Origin: CAWCDJ01 sp963836015
GTDB lineage: Bacteria; Acidobacteriota; Terriglobia; Bryobacterales; Bryobacteraceae
Length of the DNA: 64,000 bases
Direction: 5' to 3'
Assembly: GCA_963836015.1 (NCBI GenBank)
Contig: CAWIIF010000015.1
Coordinates: forward strand, 2,352,779 to 2,416,778
In this document: positions 17,346-28,445 of the stretch, one piece after another
How positions within the stretch are numbered: position 1 is the first letter of the stretch
How the letters are laid out: the number at the start of each line of letters is the position of its first letter
Notes under the pieces: model-generated
Told to the model about the DNA's origin: nothing
The model's input: only the letters and a program-made list of their open reading frames with translations
The model's database searches: none
Made by a program: the position numbers and the translations under genes

Positions 17346-19937
17346 ATGAACCGAAAGACCTGTTCCCTACTCTTGGGACTTATCACGGCCGTCGCGCTTT
17401 GCGGCCAGGACACTCCACCCGATAACCCGCAGCCTCAGCAGGCAGGCGGCGGATTCGGCCGCGGAGGAGGCGCCGCCGCTAACGCCGAGCCGCAGCCCTA
17501 CGACAAAGTCATCACGAAAGACGCCAAGACCACCAAAGGTCTTTTTACGGTTCATCAGGTCAAAGAGCGCTATTACTACGAGATTCCGAAGCGCGAGCTC
17601 GACAAGGAACTGCTGTGGAACTCGCAGATCGCCCGTACTACCCTGGGGGCCGGGTATGGCGGAAGCCAACTGGTCACGAAGGTGGTCCGCTGGGAGCTGA
17701 AAGGCAACCGCGTGCTGCTGCGGGAGGTCAACTACGGCCTCTCCGCCGATCCCGGCCAGCCCATCGCCATGGCCGTCAAGGCGGCGAATAACGATGCGAT
17801 CATCATGTCGTTCCCGGTGGCGGCCTTCGCCAAGGACGGCGATCCGGTGGTGGAAGTCACCCGGCTGTTCACCGCCGACCTGCAGGAATTCAGCGCCCGG
17901 CAGCGCCTCGGCGCCACCGGTGTGGATGCATCCCGCACGTTCATCGAGCACCTCGCTCCCTATCCGGAGAATGTGGAAGCTGAAGTTACCGTTACCTACA
18001 CGCGCAACGCCAACGGCGCCGGCGCTGCGGGAGGCGGACGCGGCCCCGCCGGCGGCGGTCTGGGCGGCGGACAGATGCGCCCCGGCAGCGCCACCGTGGT
18101 GCTGCATCACAGCATGGTGAAACTTCCCGAGAAGCCCATGATGGCCCGGGTGTTCGACGAGCGCGTCGGCTATTTCACCACCAGCACGATGGATTACAGC
18201 CGTGACGATTACAAAGCCGAGCGCGTGCGCTACATCGCCCGCTGGCGGCTGGAAAAGAAAGACCCGAACGCGGCGGTCTCCGAGCCCGTGAAACCGATCG
18301 TCTACTATATCGACGCCGCGACTCCTGTGAAATGGGTGCCCTGGCTCATCAAGGGCGTGGAGGATTGGAACGTAGCTTTCGAGGCCGCGGGCTTCAAGAA
18401 CGCCATCCTCGCGAAGAAGGCGCCCACGCCGCAGGAAGACCCCGCCTGGAGCCCGGAGGACGTGCGCAATTCGGTGATCCGCTGGCTGCCTTCCACCGTC
18501 GAGAACGCCAGCGGCCCGCACATCTCCGATCCGCGCACCGGCGAAATTCTGAACGCCGACATCCAGTTCTATCACAACGTCATGAACCTGGCCCGCGACT
18601 GGTACTTCGTGCAGGTCGGGCCGCTCGATCCGCGCGCCCATAAGCTGCCCCTGCCCGACGATCTGATGGGCCGGCTGCTCGAGTACGTGGTGGCGCACGA
18701 AGTCGGCCACACGCTGGGGTTCCAGCACAACATGAAAGCCAGCTCGATGTATCCGGCGGATAAGGTTCGCGACAAGAACTTCGTGCATACCATGGGACAC
18801 ACGCCCTCCATCATGGACTACTCGCGCTTCAACTACGTGGCGCAGCCGGAGGACGGCATCGACCCCGCCGACCTGATCCCGCGCATCGGTCCCTATGACA
18901 TCTGGGCGACGCACTGGGGCTACGCGCCGATTCCCGACGCAAAGAAATCCGACGACGAGAAGGCGACTTTGGATAAGTGGGCCCGGGAGCAGGACGACAA
19001 GCCGTGGCTTCGGTTCTCCACCTCCAACTCTAACGGCGCCGACCCCGGCGAAGAGACCGAGGCCGTGGGCGACGCCGACCCTGTCAAATCCACCGCGCTG
19101 GGCGTGAAGAATCTCGAACGCGTGGCCAAGATGCTGATGCCGGCCACCGCATGGAAAGAGGGCGAGACCTACGACGACCTGTCGGAGCTGTACGGCCGCA
19201 TGGTCAGCCAATGGTCCACGGAGATGACCCATGTAGCGGGCGTGGTGGGCGGGCTGAACAGCCAGGAGAAAGTGGTAGGCCAGGAAGGCCGCATCTTCAG
19301 CTTGATCCCCAAGGAGCGCCAGCAGGCCGCCGTGAAATTTCTGCTCGACAACGCATTCACAACGCCCACGTGGATGATCGACGAGGAGATCCTCCGGCGC
19401 ATCGAACCGGTGGGAGCGATCGATCGCATACACACCGCCCAGAACCGGATCCTCACCAGCCTGATGAACAGCGCTCGCCTGGCGCGGCTGGTGGAGGAGC
19501 AGACGCTGGACGGCAACCTGGCCTACTCGCCCGTGGAGTTCCTGGATACCCTCCGCAAGGGCCTCTGGAAGGAACTCGATACGCCGCAGGTCAAGGTGGA
19601 CGCCTACCGGCGCGAGCTCCAGCGCTCCTACCTGCAGGCGGTCAACCTTAAGCTCAATCCGCCGCCCGCCGCCGCGGCGACGCCGTTCTTCCCGCAATCG
19701 GAGGGAGGACGCGGCGCCGTGAGGCCGCCGCAGACCGGTGACGAAAAACCGCTCTACCGCGTGGAGCTCCGCACCCTGAGCGCCTCCATCACAGCCGCCC
19801 TGGCGCGGACCACGGACGTCGAGACTAAGGCCCACCTGCAAGCCTCGAAGGACGAGATCGCGAAGATCCTGGATCCGAAGTTCGCTCCGCCCGCCCCGGC
19901 CGCCGGAACCACGGGCGGAGGCCGCGGCGGAGAATAG
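17346..19937 (+). CDS. Zinc-dependent metalloprotease, DUF5117/DUF4953 type, exported
   Basis: This 863-residue protein follows AAGGAGAGAAG before its ATG and has a signal peptide (KTCSLLLGLITAVALCG). A Gly-rich linker (GGGFGRGGGAAA) precedes DUF5118/DUF5117-like regions. Near residue 450 is HEVGHTLGFQH, a metzincin-like zinc site with three histidines and the catalytic Glu. The C-terminal third is the DUF4953-like helical region, and the protein ends in a second Gly-rich tract (GTTGGGRGGE). The family is common in Acidobacteriota and Bacteroidota. Its substrate is unknown. It converges on the carbamoyltransferase gene with only two bases between stops. Confidence 0.88.
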   Translation: MNRKTCSLLLGLITAVALCGQDTPPDNPQPQQAGGGFGRGGGAAANAEPQPYDKVITKDAKTTKGLFTVHQVKERYYYEIPKRELDKELLWNSQIARTTLGAGYGGSQLVTKVVRWELKGNRVLLREVNYGLSADPGQPIAMAVKAANNDAIIMSFPVAAFAKDGDPVVEVTRLFTADLQEFSARQRLGATGVDASRTFIEHLAPYPENVEAEVTVTYTRNANGAGAAGGGRGPAGGGLGGGQMRPGSATVVLHHSMVKLPEKPMMARVFDERVGYFTTSTMDYSRDDYKAERVRYIARWRLEKKDPNAAVSEPVKPIVYYIDAATPVKWVPWLIKGVEDWNVAFEAAGFKNAILAKKAPTPQEDPAWSPEDVRNSVIRWLPSTVENASGPHISDPRTGEILNADIQFYHNVMNLARDWYFVQVGPLDPRAHKLPLPDDLMGRLLEYVVAHEVGHTLGFQHNMKASSMYPADKVRDKNFVHTMGHTPSIMDYSRFNYVAQPEDGIDPADLIPRIGPYDIWATHWGYAPIPDAKKSDDEKATLDKWAREQDDKPWLRFSTSNSNGADPGEETEAVGDADPVKSTALGVKNLERVAKMLMPATAWKEGETYDDLSELYGRMVSQWSTEMTHVAGVVGGLNSQEKVVGQEGRIFSLIPKERQQAAVKFLLDNAFTTPTWMIDEEILRRIEPVGAIDRIHTAQNRILTSLMNSARLARLVEEQTLDGNLAYSPVEFLDTLRKGLWKELDTPQVKVDAYRRELQRSYLQAVNLKLNPPPAAAATPFFPQSEGGRGAVRPPQTGDEKPLYRVELRTLSASITAALARTTDVETKAHLQASKDEIAKILDPKFAPPAPAAGTTGGGRGGE

Positions 19938-19939
19938 CG

Positions 19940-21514
19940 CTACTTCTGCAGGAAGAAGTGCCCCACGAACATGGCGTCTATGCCGGACGAGTAGAAGCTG
20001 CGGACGGCATCCCGCGGAGTGCAAACCAGCGGCTCGCCGAAAAGGTTGAACGACGTATTGTAGAGCACCGGCAGGCCGGTGGCTTTGCCGGCGGCGTGCA
20101 GCAGTTTCCAGTAGAGCGGGTTCTCGGAGCGGTCCACCGCCTGCACGCGCACCAGGTTCTCCGCCAGAACCGCGGCGGCGAACCGGTCGCGATGCTCCGG
20201 CCGCACACGGCCCACGGTCGAAAGGTACCGGGCGTTCGCGCCGACTTCGAAGTACTCGGCGCATAACTCCGCCGGCACCGACGCAGCGAACTTGCGGAAT
20301 GGCTCGCGGTGCTTGATGAAGGTATTCAGATTCTCGGTGGAGTAAGGATTCAAAGGCGACGCCAGGATGCTGCGATTGCCCAGGGCGCGCGCGCCGAACT
20401 CCATGCGGCCATGCATCCAGGCGACGATCTTGCTGTCGTTCAACTGCTCGACGGCGGTGTCGATCACTTCGTCCGCGGTGAGCATGTAGCGGAACCGGAG
20501 CTTGCAGTTTTCGATCACCGGCTTGATGGCGGCCGCGGCGAAGGCCGGTCCCAGACAGAGCGTTTCCATGGGGACCCGGCGCTCCTGCCGGTAGGCGGTG
20601 TGCCAGGTTTCGAGCACCGCGCCGATGGCTGTGCCGGCATTGCCGGCCGCCGGCTGCACGAAGACGTTGCCGCTGCCGAAGCGCTCTTCGAGCGCCGACA
20701 CCAGCAAGGCGTTCAGTCCGAGCCCGCCCGCGAGACATACCTTCCCGGCCGCGCCCGCCATCTGGATCACGGCCTGTTCGACGGCCCGCTGGACGCCCGC
20801 GGCCACGTGGGCCCGCAGCGCCTCGGGTACGGGCTGGCCGTCACTCAGGCCGAGCCGTTCGTAGAACCGCGAGCTGAAGCTGCCGTGCTGGACGCGTTCC
20901 AGGCTGAAGTAGGAGCGGTCGAAGCGCGGCCCGCTTTCCCCCATGCCGATGATGTCGAGGAACAAGTCGCCGAAGCGAGGGTCGCCGCACATCGACAGCC
21001 ACTGCACCTTGTGCTCGTCTGCGTTCGATTCGAAGCCCAGCAGCTCGGTAACCCGGCCGTACAGGTCGCCCAGCGAGTCCGGCGAGTACTGCTCCTGCTC
21101 GAGCGTCATTTCGGTGCCGCAGCCGCGCCAGCGCGATCCGCAGCGGAAATCGCCGCCGCGATCGAGCGTGAGGACCGTGGCGTCGTCAAACGGTGAAGGG
21201 TAGTAGGCCGACGCCGCATGCGCCAGGTGATGCTCCAGCACCACGATGCGGCTCTTCGGAAACTGCGCGCGCAGCTTGAGGTGGAAATCCGTCTCCGGCA
21301 GCGGGCGTACGATCGCCACCGCATCCACCTGCTCCGGTTTGGCTCCCGCCAGCTCCAGGCAGGTGGCGATGGCATGCTCCGGCATCTGCCCGTCGGCGCC
21401 GCGATGCACCTGCCGGATCAGTTTCGATTCTTCCACCGCGGCTGCCAGTTCTCCGTCTTTCAGAAGGGCCGCCGCGGCATCGCCTTGAATGCCGCCGATT
21501 CCGAGAATGATCAT
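19940..21514 (-). CDS. Carbamoyltransferase (NodU/CmcH family)
   Basis: This 524-residue protein has the TobZ/NodU-type architecture. An N-terminal ASKHA/Kae1-like domain begins MIILGIGGIQGDAAAALL and contains HHLAHA (residues 95-100), followed by TLDRGGDF and CLAGGLGLNALL. A C-terminal YrdC-like carbamoyltransferase domain includes HGRMEFGARALGNRSIL. The family uses carbamoyl phosphate and ATP to carbamoylate a hydroxyl on a sugar or natural product. It starts four bases after the glnS stop, so it is probably transcribed with gltX-glnS although functionally unrelated. The acceptor cannot be inferred. Confidence 0.88.
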   Translation of the reverse strand: MIILGIGGIQGDAAAALLKDGELAAAVEESKLIRQVHRGADGQMPEHAIATCLELAGAKPEQVDAVAIVRPLPETDFHLKLRAQFPKSRIVVLEHHLAHAASAYYPSPFDDATVLTLDRGGDFRCGSRWRGCGTEMTLEQEQYSPDSLGDLYGRVTELLGFESNADEHKVQWLSMCGDPRFGDLFLDIIGMGESGPRFDRSYFSLERVQHGSFSSRFYERLGLSDGQPVPEALRAHVAAGVQRAVEQAVIQMAGAAGKVCLAGGLGLNALLVSALEERFGSGNVFVQPAAGNAGTAIGAVLETWHTAYRQERRVPMETLCLGPAFAAAAIKPVIENCKLRFRYMLTADEVIDTAVEQLNDSKIVAWMHGRMEFGARALGNRSILASPLNPYSTENLNTFIKHREPFRKFAASVPAELCAEYFEVGANARYLSTVGRVRPEHRDRFAAAVLAENLVRVQAVDRSENPLYWKLLHAAGKATGLPVLYNTSFNLFGEPLVCTPRDAVRSFYSSGIDAMFVGHFFLQK

Positions 21515-21517
21515 CGT

Positions 21518-23241
<1,724 letters not shown>

Positions 23242-23245
<4 letters not shown>

Positions 23246-24672
23246 AAAGTTTTCAGTTTCTCAATCGCCTGGGCAATGCGCTTCAGGCAGGTCTCCCGGC
23301 CGAGCGCCTCCAGGGTGCCGAACAGCGGCGGAGCGGTCTTTCTGCCGCAAACCGCCACGCGAACCGGCTCGAACATCTGGCCTGCTTTGATGCCGAGGCC
23401 CTCGGCCGCCGAGCGCAGGGCGGCCTCCAGGCCGTCGTGCGAAAACTCAGCCGCGGCCAGCACCTCGAGCGCCCTTTCGAGCACCCGCAAGGCCATCGCG
23501 GCATCGCCCTTTTTGGGAATCAACTCGGCGGTATCGTAGGGCGCCAGTTCGGCGGCGAAGAAGAAATCGGCCACGGTCTGGACGTCGCGCAGCAGCTTGA
23601 TGCGCTCGCGGATGAGCGGCGTGATCAGCCGCATTTTCGCCGGATCTTCGCCTGGGACGAATGGAGCCAGAGCGACGGCCAGCTCGTCTACCGGCATGGC
23701 GCGGATCATCTCGGCGTTCAGCCAGACCGCTTTGGGATCGAAGGGATCCTCTTCCTTGAAATTGACCACCGCGTTGCTGCGGTTGATGCCCTCGAGCGAG
23801 AAGGCGCCGACCAACTCCTGGCGCGTCATCAGTTCGCGGTCATCCTTGGGCGACCAGCCGAGCAGGCACAGGAAATTGACGAATGCGTGAGGCAGGAACC
23901 CGGCGTCGCGATAGGTGGTGACGCTCACGACCGGGCCGTGTTTCCGCTTCGACAGCTTCGCGCCATCGGGGGCGACCAGCAGCGGCAGGTGCGCGAAAAC
24001 CGGGGGTTCCACGCCCAGAGCCTCGAAGATCAGGACATGCTTGAAGGTGTTCGAGAGATGGTCCTGGCCGCGGACGATGTGGCTGATCCGCAGGTCGGCA
24101 TCGTCGGCGCAGGAACCCAGGTGATAGGTCGGCATGCCGTCGCTGCGCAGCAGCGCGAAATCCTCGATATCGGCGGTGGATTTGGATTGCGGTCCGTAGA
24201 CGGCGTCGGCGAAGCTCACCTGGCGCTCGCCGTCGTGGGGCACCCGGAAGCGCAGCGCGAACGGCTCGCCGGCGGCGGCGCGGCGATCGCTCTCTTCTCG
24301 CGGAAGATCGCGCATCCCGGCGTTGAAGAGCCAGGTTCCATGCGCCCCCGATTTCTCGCTGTCGCCGGACTGGGCCGGTGTGAAGTCGCGGTAGGCCTGT
24401 CCTTTTTGGAAAATGGCCTCGGCAGCCTGCCGGTGGAGGGCCAGGCGCTCGGACTGTTTGTACTGTTCATCCCATCCGAGGTCCAGCCAGCGCAGCCCCT
24501 CGAAGATAGAATTGAGCGAGGCTTCGGTGTTGCGTTCGACGTCCGTGTCATCGATCCGCAGAATCATGGCGCCGCCATTTCGACGCGCATAAAGCCAGTT
24601 GAAAATGAAAGTGCGCGCGCTCCCGATATGGAGAAAGCCTGTGGGGGAGGGCGCAAAGCGAACTCGCAGCAT
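23242..24672 (-). CDS. gltX: Glutamyl-tRNA synthetase
   Basis: This 476-residue protein starts MLRVRFAPSPTGFLHIGSARTF with the class I signature, and it has KLSKRKHG as the KMSKS loop and SHIVRGQDHLSNT in the catalytic core. The C-terminal helical anticodon-binding part is complete. It charges tRNA-Glu and so supplies both translation and the C5 haem route. It overlaps glnS by four bases, giving a rare direct tandem of the two related synthetases. Two nearby cysteines typical of some GluRS zinc sites are not evident. Confidence 0.96.
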
Positions 24673-24789
24673 GAAAGTCTAAGTATAACAAGGTGCAAAA
24701 ACCGGCCTACGGTTCAGCGCAGGATGCACACGCACGGTAAATCCTTCCGGGTAATGACTACTCGGTATTCGGACTTGTCCTAAAGATTC

Positions 24790-24964
24790 GTGAACCAGCG
24801 TACAACCGTGGGAGCAGCAAGCCGCCTGGCCCCCCAAAGTGAGGGCCAGGCGGAGCTTGGCATGCGGCTTGCAACCAAAGTTAGCAGTTGAAGTGGCGCA
24901 AACCGGTGGACCGGCGTAGATTCAGAGGATCGACGCCGGTAACCACCGGTTTTATTTTTTTTTT
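24790..24964 (+). ncRNA. Candidate orphan structured RNA ending in a strong terminator
   Basis: The plus strand between gltX and the S9 peptidase gene has no protein gene but has dense, perfect base pairing. CCGCCTGGCCC (24822-24832) pairs with GGGCCAGGCGG (24843-24853), and GCAAGCCGC (24817-24825) can instead pair with GCGGCTTGC (24864-24872), so two folds compete for bases 24822-24825. A textbook terminator follows. No known RNA family is recognised. The 5' end is a guess and no promoter was located with confidence. Confidence 0.4.
24900..24964 (+). terminator. Very strong intrinsic terminator, plus strand
   Basis: AAACCGGTGG (24900-24909) pairs with CCACCGGTTT (24943-24952). Stacked inside, ACCGGCGT (24910-24917) pairs with ACGCCGGT (24933-24940), giving an 18-pair stem with one AA bulge. 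It is followed on the plus strand by TATTTTTTTTTT. No plus-strand protein gene lies upstream, so it probably ends an RNA gene. The U-tract runs into the stop codon of the minus-strand S9 peptidase gene. Confidence 0.8.
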
Positions 24965-26801
24965 ACTGGGTGGCGAACGGCCGGCCGCCAGCGGGCGGAG
25001 TATGGAGCTCGTACCCCTGCGGAGGCTCGGCGCCCAGCAGGTAGCGCACGAAGTAATCCCACCGGCGGCGAATCATGTAGGGTTCATTCCCGAAGCCGTG
25101 GTTTCGGTTCGGCAGCAGAAGCAGGTCGAAATCCTTGTTCGCCTTGATCAGCTCGTTCACCACCAGCAGCGTATTGTAGGGCGGGACGTTGTTGTCCATA
25201 GTTCCGTGCGCCAGCAGAAGGTGGCCTTTGAGGTTTTTGGCGACGTTCTGGTTGGCCTGGTTGTCGTAGTTCGTCGTTCCATCCGGGTTTTTCTTGAGCA
25301 GACCCTGCCACTTCTCGGCCCAATCGTCCTCATATTCGCGATTGTCGTGGTTCCCGGCCTCGGAGATCCCCACCTTGAAGAAATCGGGATACCGGAACAT
25401 GGCATCGGCCGTCGCATAGCCGCCTCCGGAATGCCCGTAGATGCCGGCACGGTCGATGTCGATCCAGGGATAACGCGCCGCCAACTGCTTCATCGCGGCT
25501 ACCTGATCGGGCAGTGTGTTGTCGCCCATGTCGCCGTAGTAGGCTTCGTGGAATTTCTTCGACCTCCAGGGAGTGCCCATGCCGTCTACCTCGACCACGA
25601 CGAATCCCAGTTCGGCCAGGGCCTGCGCATCGCCGCGCGCGGCGGAGAAACTGCGGCTTCCCACGCTGCCGGTCTGAGGACCGGGGTAGATGTGATTGAT
25701 GATCGGGTATTTCCTCGACCGGTCGAGGTTCACGGGTTGGAACATCAGGCCGTAGAGATCGGTCTGGCCGTCGCGTGCCTTCACCGTGATGGGGAGGGGC
25801 GGCTTCCACCCCGCCGCCAGCAGTTTCGAGATGTCGGCCTTCTCCAGTTGAGCGGCCAGTTTCCCGGTATCGTCGCGCAGCACCGCTACCGGCGGCACAT
25901 CCGGCCGCGAGTAGCTATCCGTGAAGTAGCGGCCCGAGGGCGAGAACGAGACCTCGTGATTGGCGTCTTCGGGCGTGAGAAGGGCGAGATTCCGGCCGTC
26001 GAAGCCGACGCGGTAGAGGTGGATGAAGTAGGGGTCGCGGCCCTTTTCCCGTCCCACGCCGAGGAAATACAACACGCGGCGGGCTTCGTCGACGCGCAGC
26101 AACTGGGTGACGTTACCCTCGCCGGTGGTGATCTGGTTCTTGAGCTTGCCGGTTTCGGAATCGTACAGGTAGAGCTGGCCCCAGTTATCGCGCTCCGAAA
26201 ACCAGATGATCTCCTTGGTGGCCGGCAGGTACTTCCAGTTGGCGCGGCCGTTGCCCGATTCGTAGAAGGTGGAGGCGGACTCTTCGAGCACATCGCGAAC
26301 CTTGCCGGTGGCGGCGTTGGCGATCCGCAGCTGCTCGTGCCGGTGGTCGCGCGAAGTAGAGATGAACGCCAGGTTCTGCCCGTCGGGACTCCACTGAACG
26401 TCGCTCCATTCTCCCCGACAGGCCACGTCGTCGCACAACGTGGAGCGGTGCTGGTCGGGAGGCATATCCAGCCGGACCACGTGGGGATCGTCCACGTCGA
26501 TCACCACACGCTGGATGGTGGTGACTACGTCGTCGCCGGGCAGCGGGTACTTCCACGCGCGCAGCGTGGGATGCCCGACCTGCGTATCCACCAGGTACAT
26601 TTCGCCGACGCCGCGTTGATCCTGCTGGTAGGTCGCGACCTTCTTCGAATCGGGCGACCAGAGGACGATGGCGCGGTCGCTCGAGCTCCAGCCGGCGTTG
26701 TCGGTGGCGTACCCGAAATCCTTGACGCCGTCTTTCGTAAGCTGTGTCTCCTGACGGGTGGCGTTGTTGCGAACCCACAGGTTGTAATCGCGGATGAACA
26801 C
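24963..26801 (-). CDS. S9 family peptidase (DPP-IV/prolyl oligopeptidase type), main part of a frameshifted gene
   Basis: This part, 612 residues from a GTG at 26801, carries most of the DPP-IV-like beta-propeller and the C-terminal alpha/beta-hydrolase. The nucleophile motif is YGHSGGGYATA and the terminal catalytic His is in NRNHGFGNEPY. The coding frame is open and protein-like further upstream to about 27020 (VRYDAHHLPFTEIELPADGKS, then a Gly-rich GGGRGGRGG stretch), so the GTG is not the true start. The beginning of the gene, with its signal peptide, lies in another frame up to 27303. If the shift is a sequencing error, the product is an exported dipeptidyl/oligopeptidase of about 780 residues. 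Confidence 0.85.
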   Translation of the reverse strand: MFIRDYNLWVRNNATRQETQLTKDGVKDFGYATDNAGWSSSDRAIVLWSPDSKKVATYQQDQRGVGEMYLVDTQVGHPTLRAWKYPLPGDDVVTTIQRVVIDVDDPHVVRLDMPPDQHRSTLCDDVACRGEWSDVQWSPDGQNLAFISTSRDHRHEQLRIANAATGKVRDVLEESASTFYESGNGRANWKYLPATKEIIWFSERDNWGQLYLYDSETGKLKNQITTGEGNVTQLLRVDEARRVLYFLGVGREKGRDPYFIHLYRVGFDGRNLALLTPEDANHEVSFSPSGRYFTDSYSRPDVPPVAVLRDDTGKLAAQLEKADISKLLAAGWKPPLPITVKARDGQTDLYGLMFQPVNLDRSRKYPIINHIYPGPQTGSVGSRSFSAARGDAQALAELGFVVVEVDGMGTPWRSKKFHEAYYGDMGDNTLPDQVAAMKQLAARYPWIDIDRAGIYGHSGGGYATADAMFRYPDFFKVGISEAGNHDNREYEDDWAEKWQGLLKKNPDGTTNYDNQANQNVAKNLKGHLLLAHGTMDNNVPPYNTLLVVNELIKANKDFDLLLLPNRNHGFGNEPYMIRRRWDYFVRYLLGAEPPQGYELHTPPAGGRPFATQ

Positions 26802-27015
26802 CGTCTTCTTCTTATCAGGGGAAAGCGCCTGGTTGGCTCCTCCGCCGCGGCCGCCTCTTCCGCCTCCTGAAACCCTCGCGCTGCCAAGCGCCGTGCAGGA
26901 GTCGCCGGCGGTGTCGCACCGCCATGCTTTGCCCGCGGCGCTGAAGGCGACCGACTTGCCGTCCGCCGGGAGCTCGATCTCGGTGAACGGCAGGTGGTGC
27001 GCGTCGTAGCGGACT

Positions 27016-27303
27016 CCCGACGGCGGAAGAGAGCGCCGCGGCGACGCGGGCGTGATCGAAGGCCGGGCGGCGCGTACCGGCCGCGGGGTCCACGACGATG
27101 AACTCGGCGCCTTCGGCCGTGGTCACGCGGTACCAGAAACGGTCATTCTCCATCCAGTTAGGCCGCACGCCCGCCCGATAGACCAGCGGTGCGGTGTTGT
27201 AGCCCATGAAGTCTTCGGCGCGGGCATAATCGGCGGAAGTAAAAGCGCGCGGCTGCGCGAACGCCGGCAGTGCGGCAAGAACGATCAGGTATTGACGAAG
27301 CAT
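27016..27303 (-). pseudogene. 5' fragment of the S9 peptidase gene, out of frame with the rest
   Basis: The ATG at 27303, with GAAGGG just upstream, starts MLRQYLIVLAALPAFAQ, a signal peptide. The fragment then reads as the N-terminus of an S9 peptidase (DYARAEDFMGYN, VYRAGVRPNWMENDRFWYR, FDHARVAAALSSA). After about base 27016 this frame turns into arginine-rich nonsense while the adjacent frame resumes the peptidase sequence. A single indel between about 27010 and 27030 explains both. Confidence 0.75.
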
Positions 27304-27337
27304 TGCATCCCTTCGCCGCATCATACCAAGTTCGGAC

Positions 27338-28411
27338 TCACTCGCCCCATACTTTGCGCGCGACCTCGACAATCCGCTCGAGCTTGGCCCACTGCTCGCT
27401 TTCGCTGAGCGAGTTGCCTTCCTCGGTGCTGGCGAAGCCGCACTGCGGGCTCAGGCAAAGCTGGTCCAGGTCGATGTATTTCGAGGCGGCTGCAATCCGC
27501 CGCTCCAGTTCGTCCGCGGATTCGAGGGCGCCGGTCTTGGAGGTGACCAGCCCCAGCACGACGGTCTTGCCCTTGGGCACGAAGCGCAGCGGTTCGAAGC
27601 CGCCGGCGCGCTCGGTATCGAATTCCATGAAGTAGCCGTCGACTCCGATCTGGTTGAAGAGCAGTTCCGCCACCGGCTCATAGCCGCCCTGGGCGATCCA
27701 ACTGGAGCGGAAGTTGCCGCGGCACAGGTGCATGGTGATGGCCATGTCCGAGGGGCGGCCGGAAATCGCGGTGTTGATCATCCCGGCGTAGATCGCCGGC
27801 AGGCGGTCCGGATCGTCGCCGCGCTCGCGCAGCATCCGGCGCTGCTCCGGATCGCACAGGTAGGCCAGGTTGACTTCGTCGAGCTGCAGGTAGCGGCAGC
27901 CGGCACCGGCAAATGCCTGGACCGCGCCGCGGTACGCGAGGGCCAGGTCGCGATAGAAGCCCTCCATATCGGGATAGACTTCGGGGCTGACGGCGCGGCG
28001 GCCGCCCCGGAAATGCAGCACGCTGGGCGACGGAATCGTCATCTTCGGAGTAGCGCGGGTGTGGTCGCGGAGAAAACGGAAGTGGTCGAGCATCGGGTGG
28101 GTCGAGAAGCCGATGGGGCCGGTGACCCGCAGACCCTTGGCCTGGGTCTCGATACCCCCCTGGAAGGCGATGCCGTGATCGGAGCGGAAGGACTCCACCC
28201 CGTCCAGCCGTTCGAGGAAATCGAAGTGCCACATGGAGCGGCGGAATTCGCCGTCGGTGGCGCTGCGTAGTCCGACGGCGGCTTGTTGCGCGATGAGGCG
28301 CTCGATCGCGGCATTCTCGACGGCGGTGAGATCGTCGGCGGAGATTTCGCCGCGCTCGCGGCGCGGCCCGCGCGTCCTTGAGCGAGGCGGGGCGGAGCAG
28401 GCTGCCGACAT
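27338..28411 (-). CDS. Cobalamin-independent methionine synthase (MetE C-terminal-like) protein, frameshifted near its start
   Basis: This frame encodes the barrel of a short MetE-like/UROD-superfamily protein: ATDGEFRRSMWHFDFLE, YLQLDEVNLAYLCD, MHLCRGNF and LSPQCGFASTEEGN, where His and Cys stand at the usual zinc-site positions. The first 17 residues from 28411 are not protein-like. The true N-terminus (MIRSTPPFRADHVGSLLRPASLKDARA) is in the neighbouring frame from the ATG at 28445, so one extra or two missing bases lie near 28365-28380. The repaired protein would be about 368 residues, the size of stand-alone MetE-like proteins without the N-terminal folate domain. It overlaps pobA by four bases (ATGA). 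Confidence 0.82.
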   Translation of the reverse strand: MSAACSAPPRSRTRGPRRERGEISADDLTAVENAAIERLIAQQAAVGLRSATDGEFRRSMWHFDFLERLDGVESFRSDHGIAFQGGIETQAKGLRVTGPIGFSTHPMLDHFRFLRDHTRATPKMTIPSPSVLHFRGGRRAVSPEVYPDMEGFYRDLALAYRGAVQAFAGAGCRYLQLDEVNLAYLCDPEQRRMLRERGDDPDRLPAIYAGMINTAISGRPSDMAITMHLCRGNFRSSWIAQGGYEPVAELLFNQIGVDGYFMEFDTERAGGFEPLRFVPKGKTVVLGLVTSKTGALESADELERRIAAASKYIDLDQLCLSPQCGFASTEEGNSLSESEQWAKLERIVEVARKVWGE

Positions 28412-28445
28412 GGTCGGCGCGGAAGGGCGGGGTCGAACGGATCAT
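28366..28445 (-). pseudogene. 5' end of the MetE-like gene, out of frame
   Basis: The ATG at 28445 overlaps the pobA stop and begins MIRSTPPFRADHVGSLLRP, which closely matches the conserved start of MetE-like proteins. After KDARA the frame is lost inside a GC-only tract (28350-28380). The rest of the gene continues one frame over. Confidence 0.7.

Noticed and set aside
17367..20738. A very long open frame of over 1,100 codons antisense to the metalloprotease
   Set aside because: It mirrors the codon bias of high-GC genes on the other strand, is Arg/His/Gly-rich, and the sense strand has a full zinc metalloprotease with motifs.
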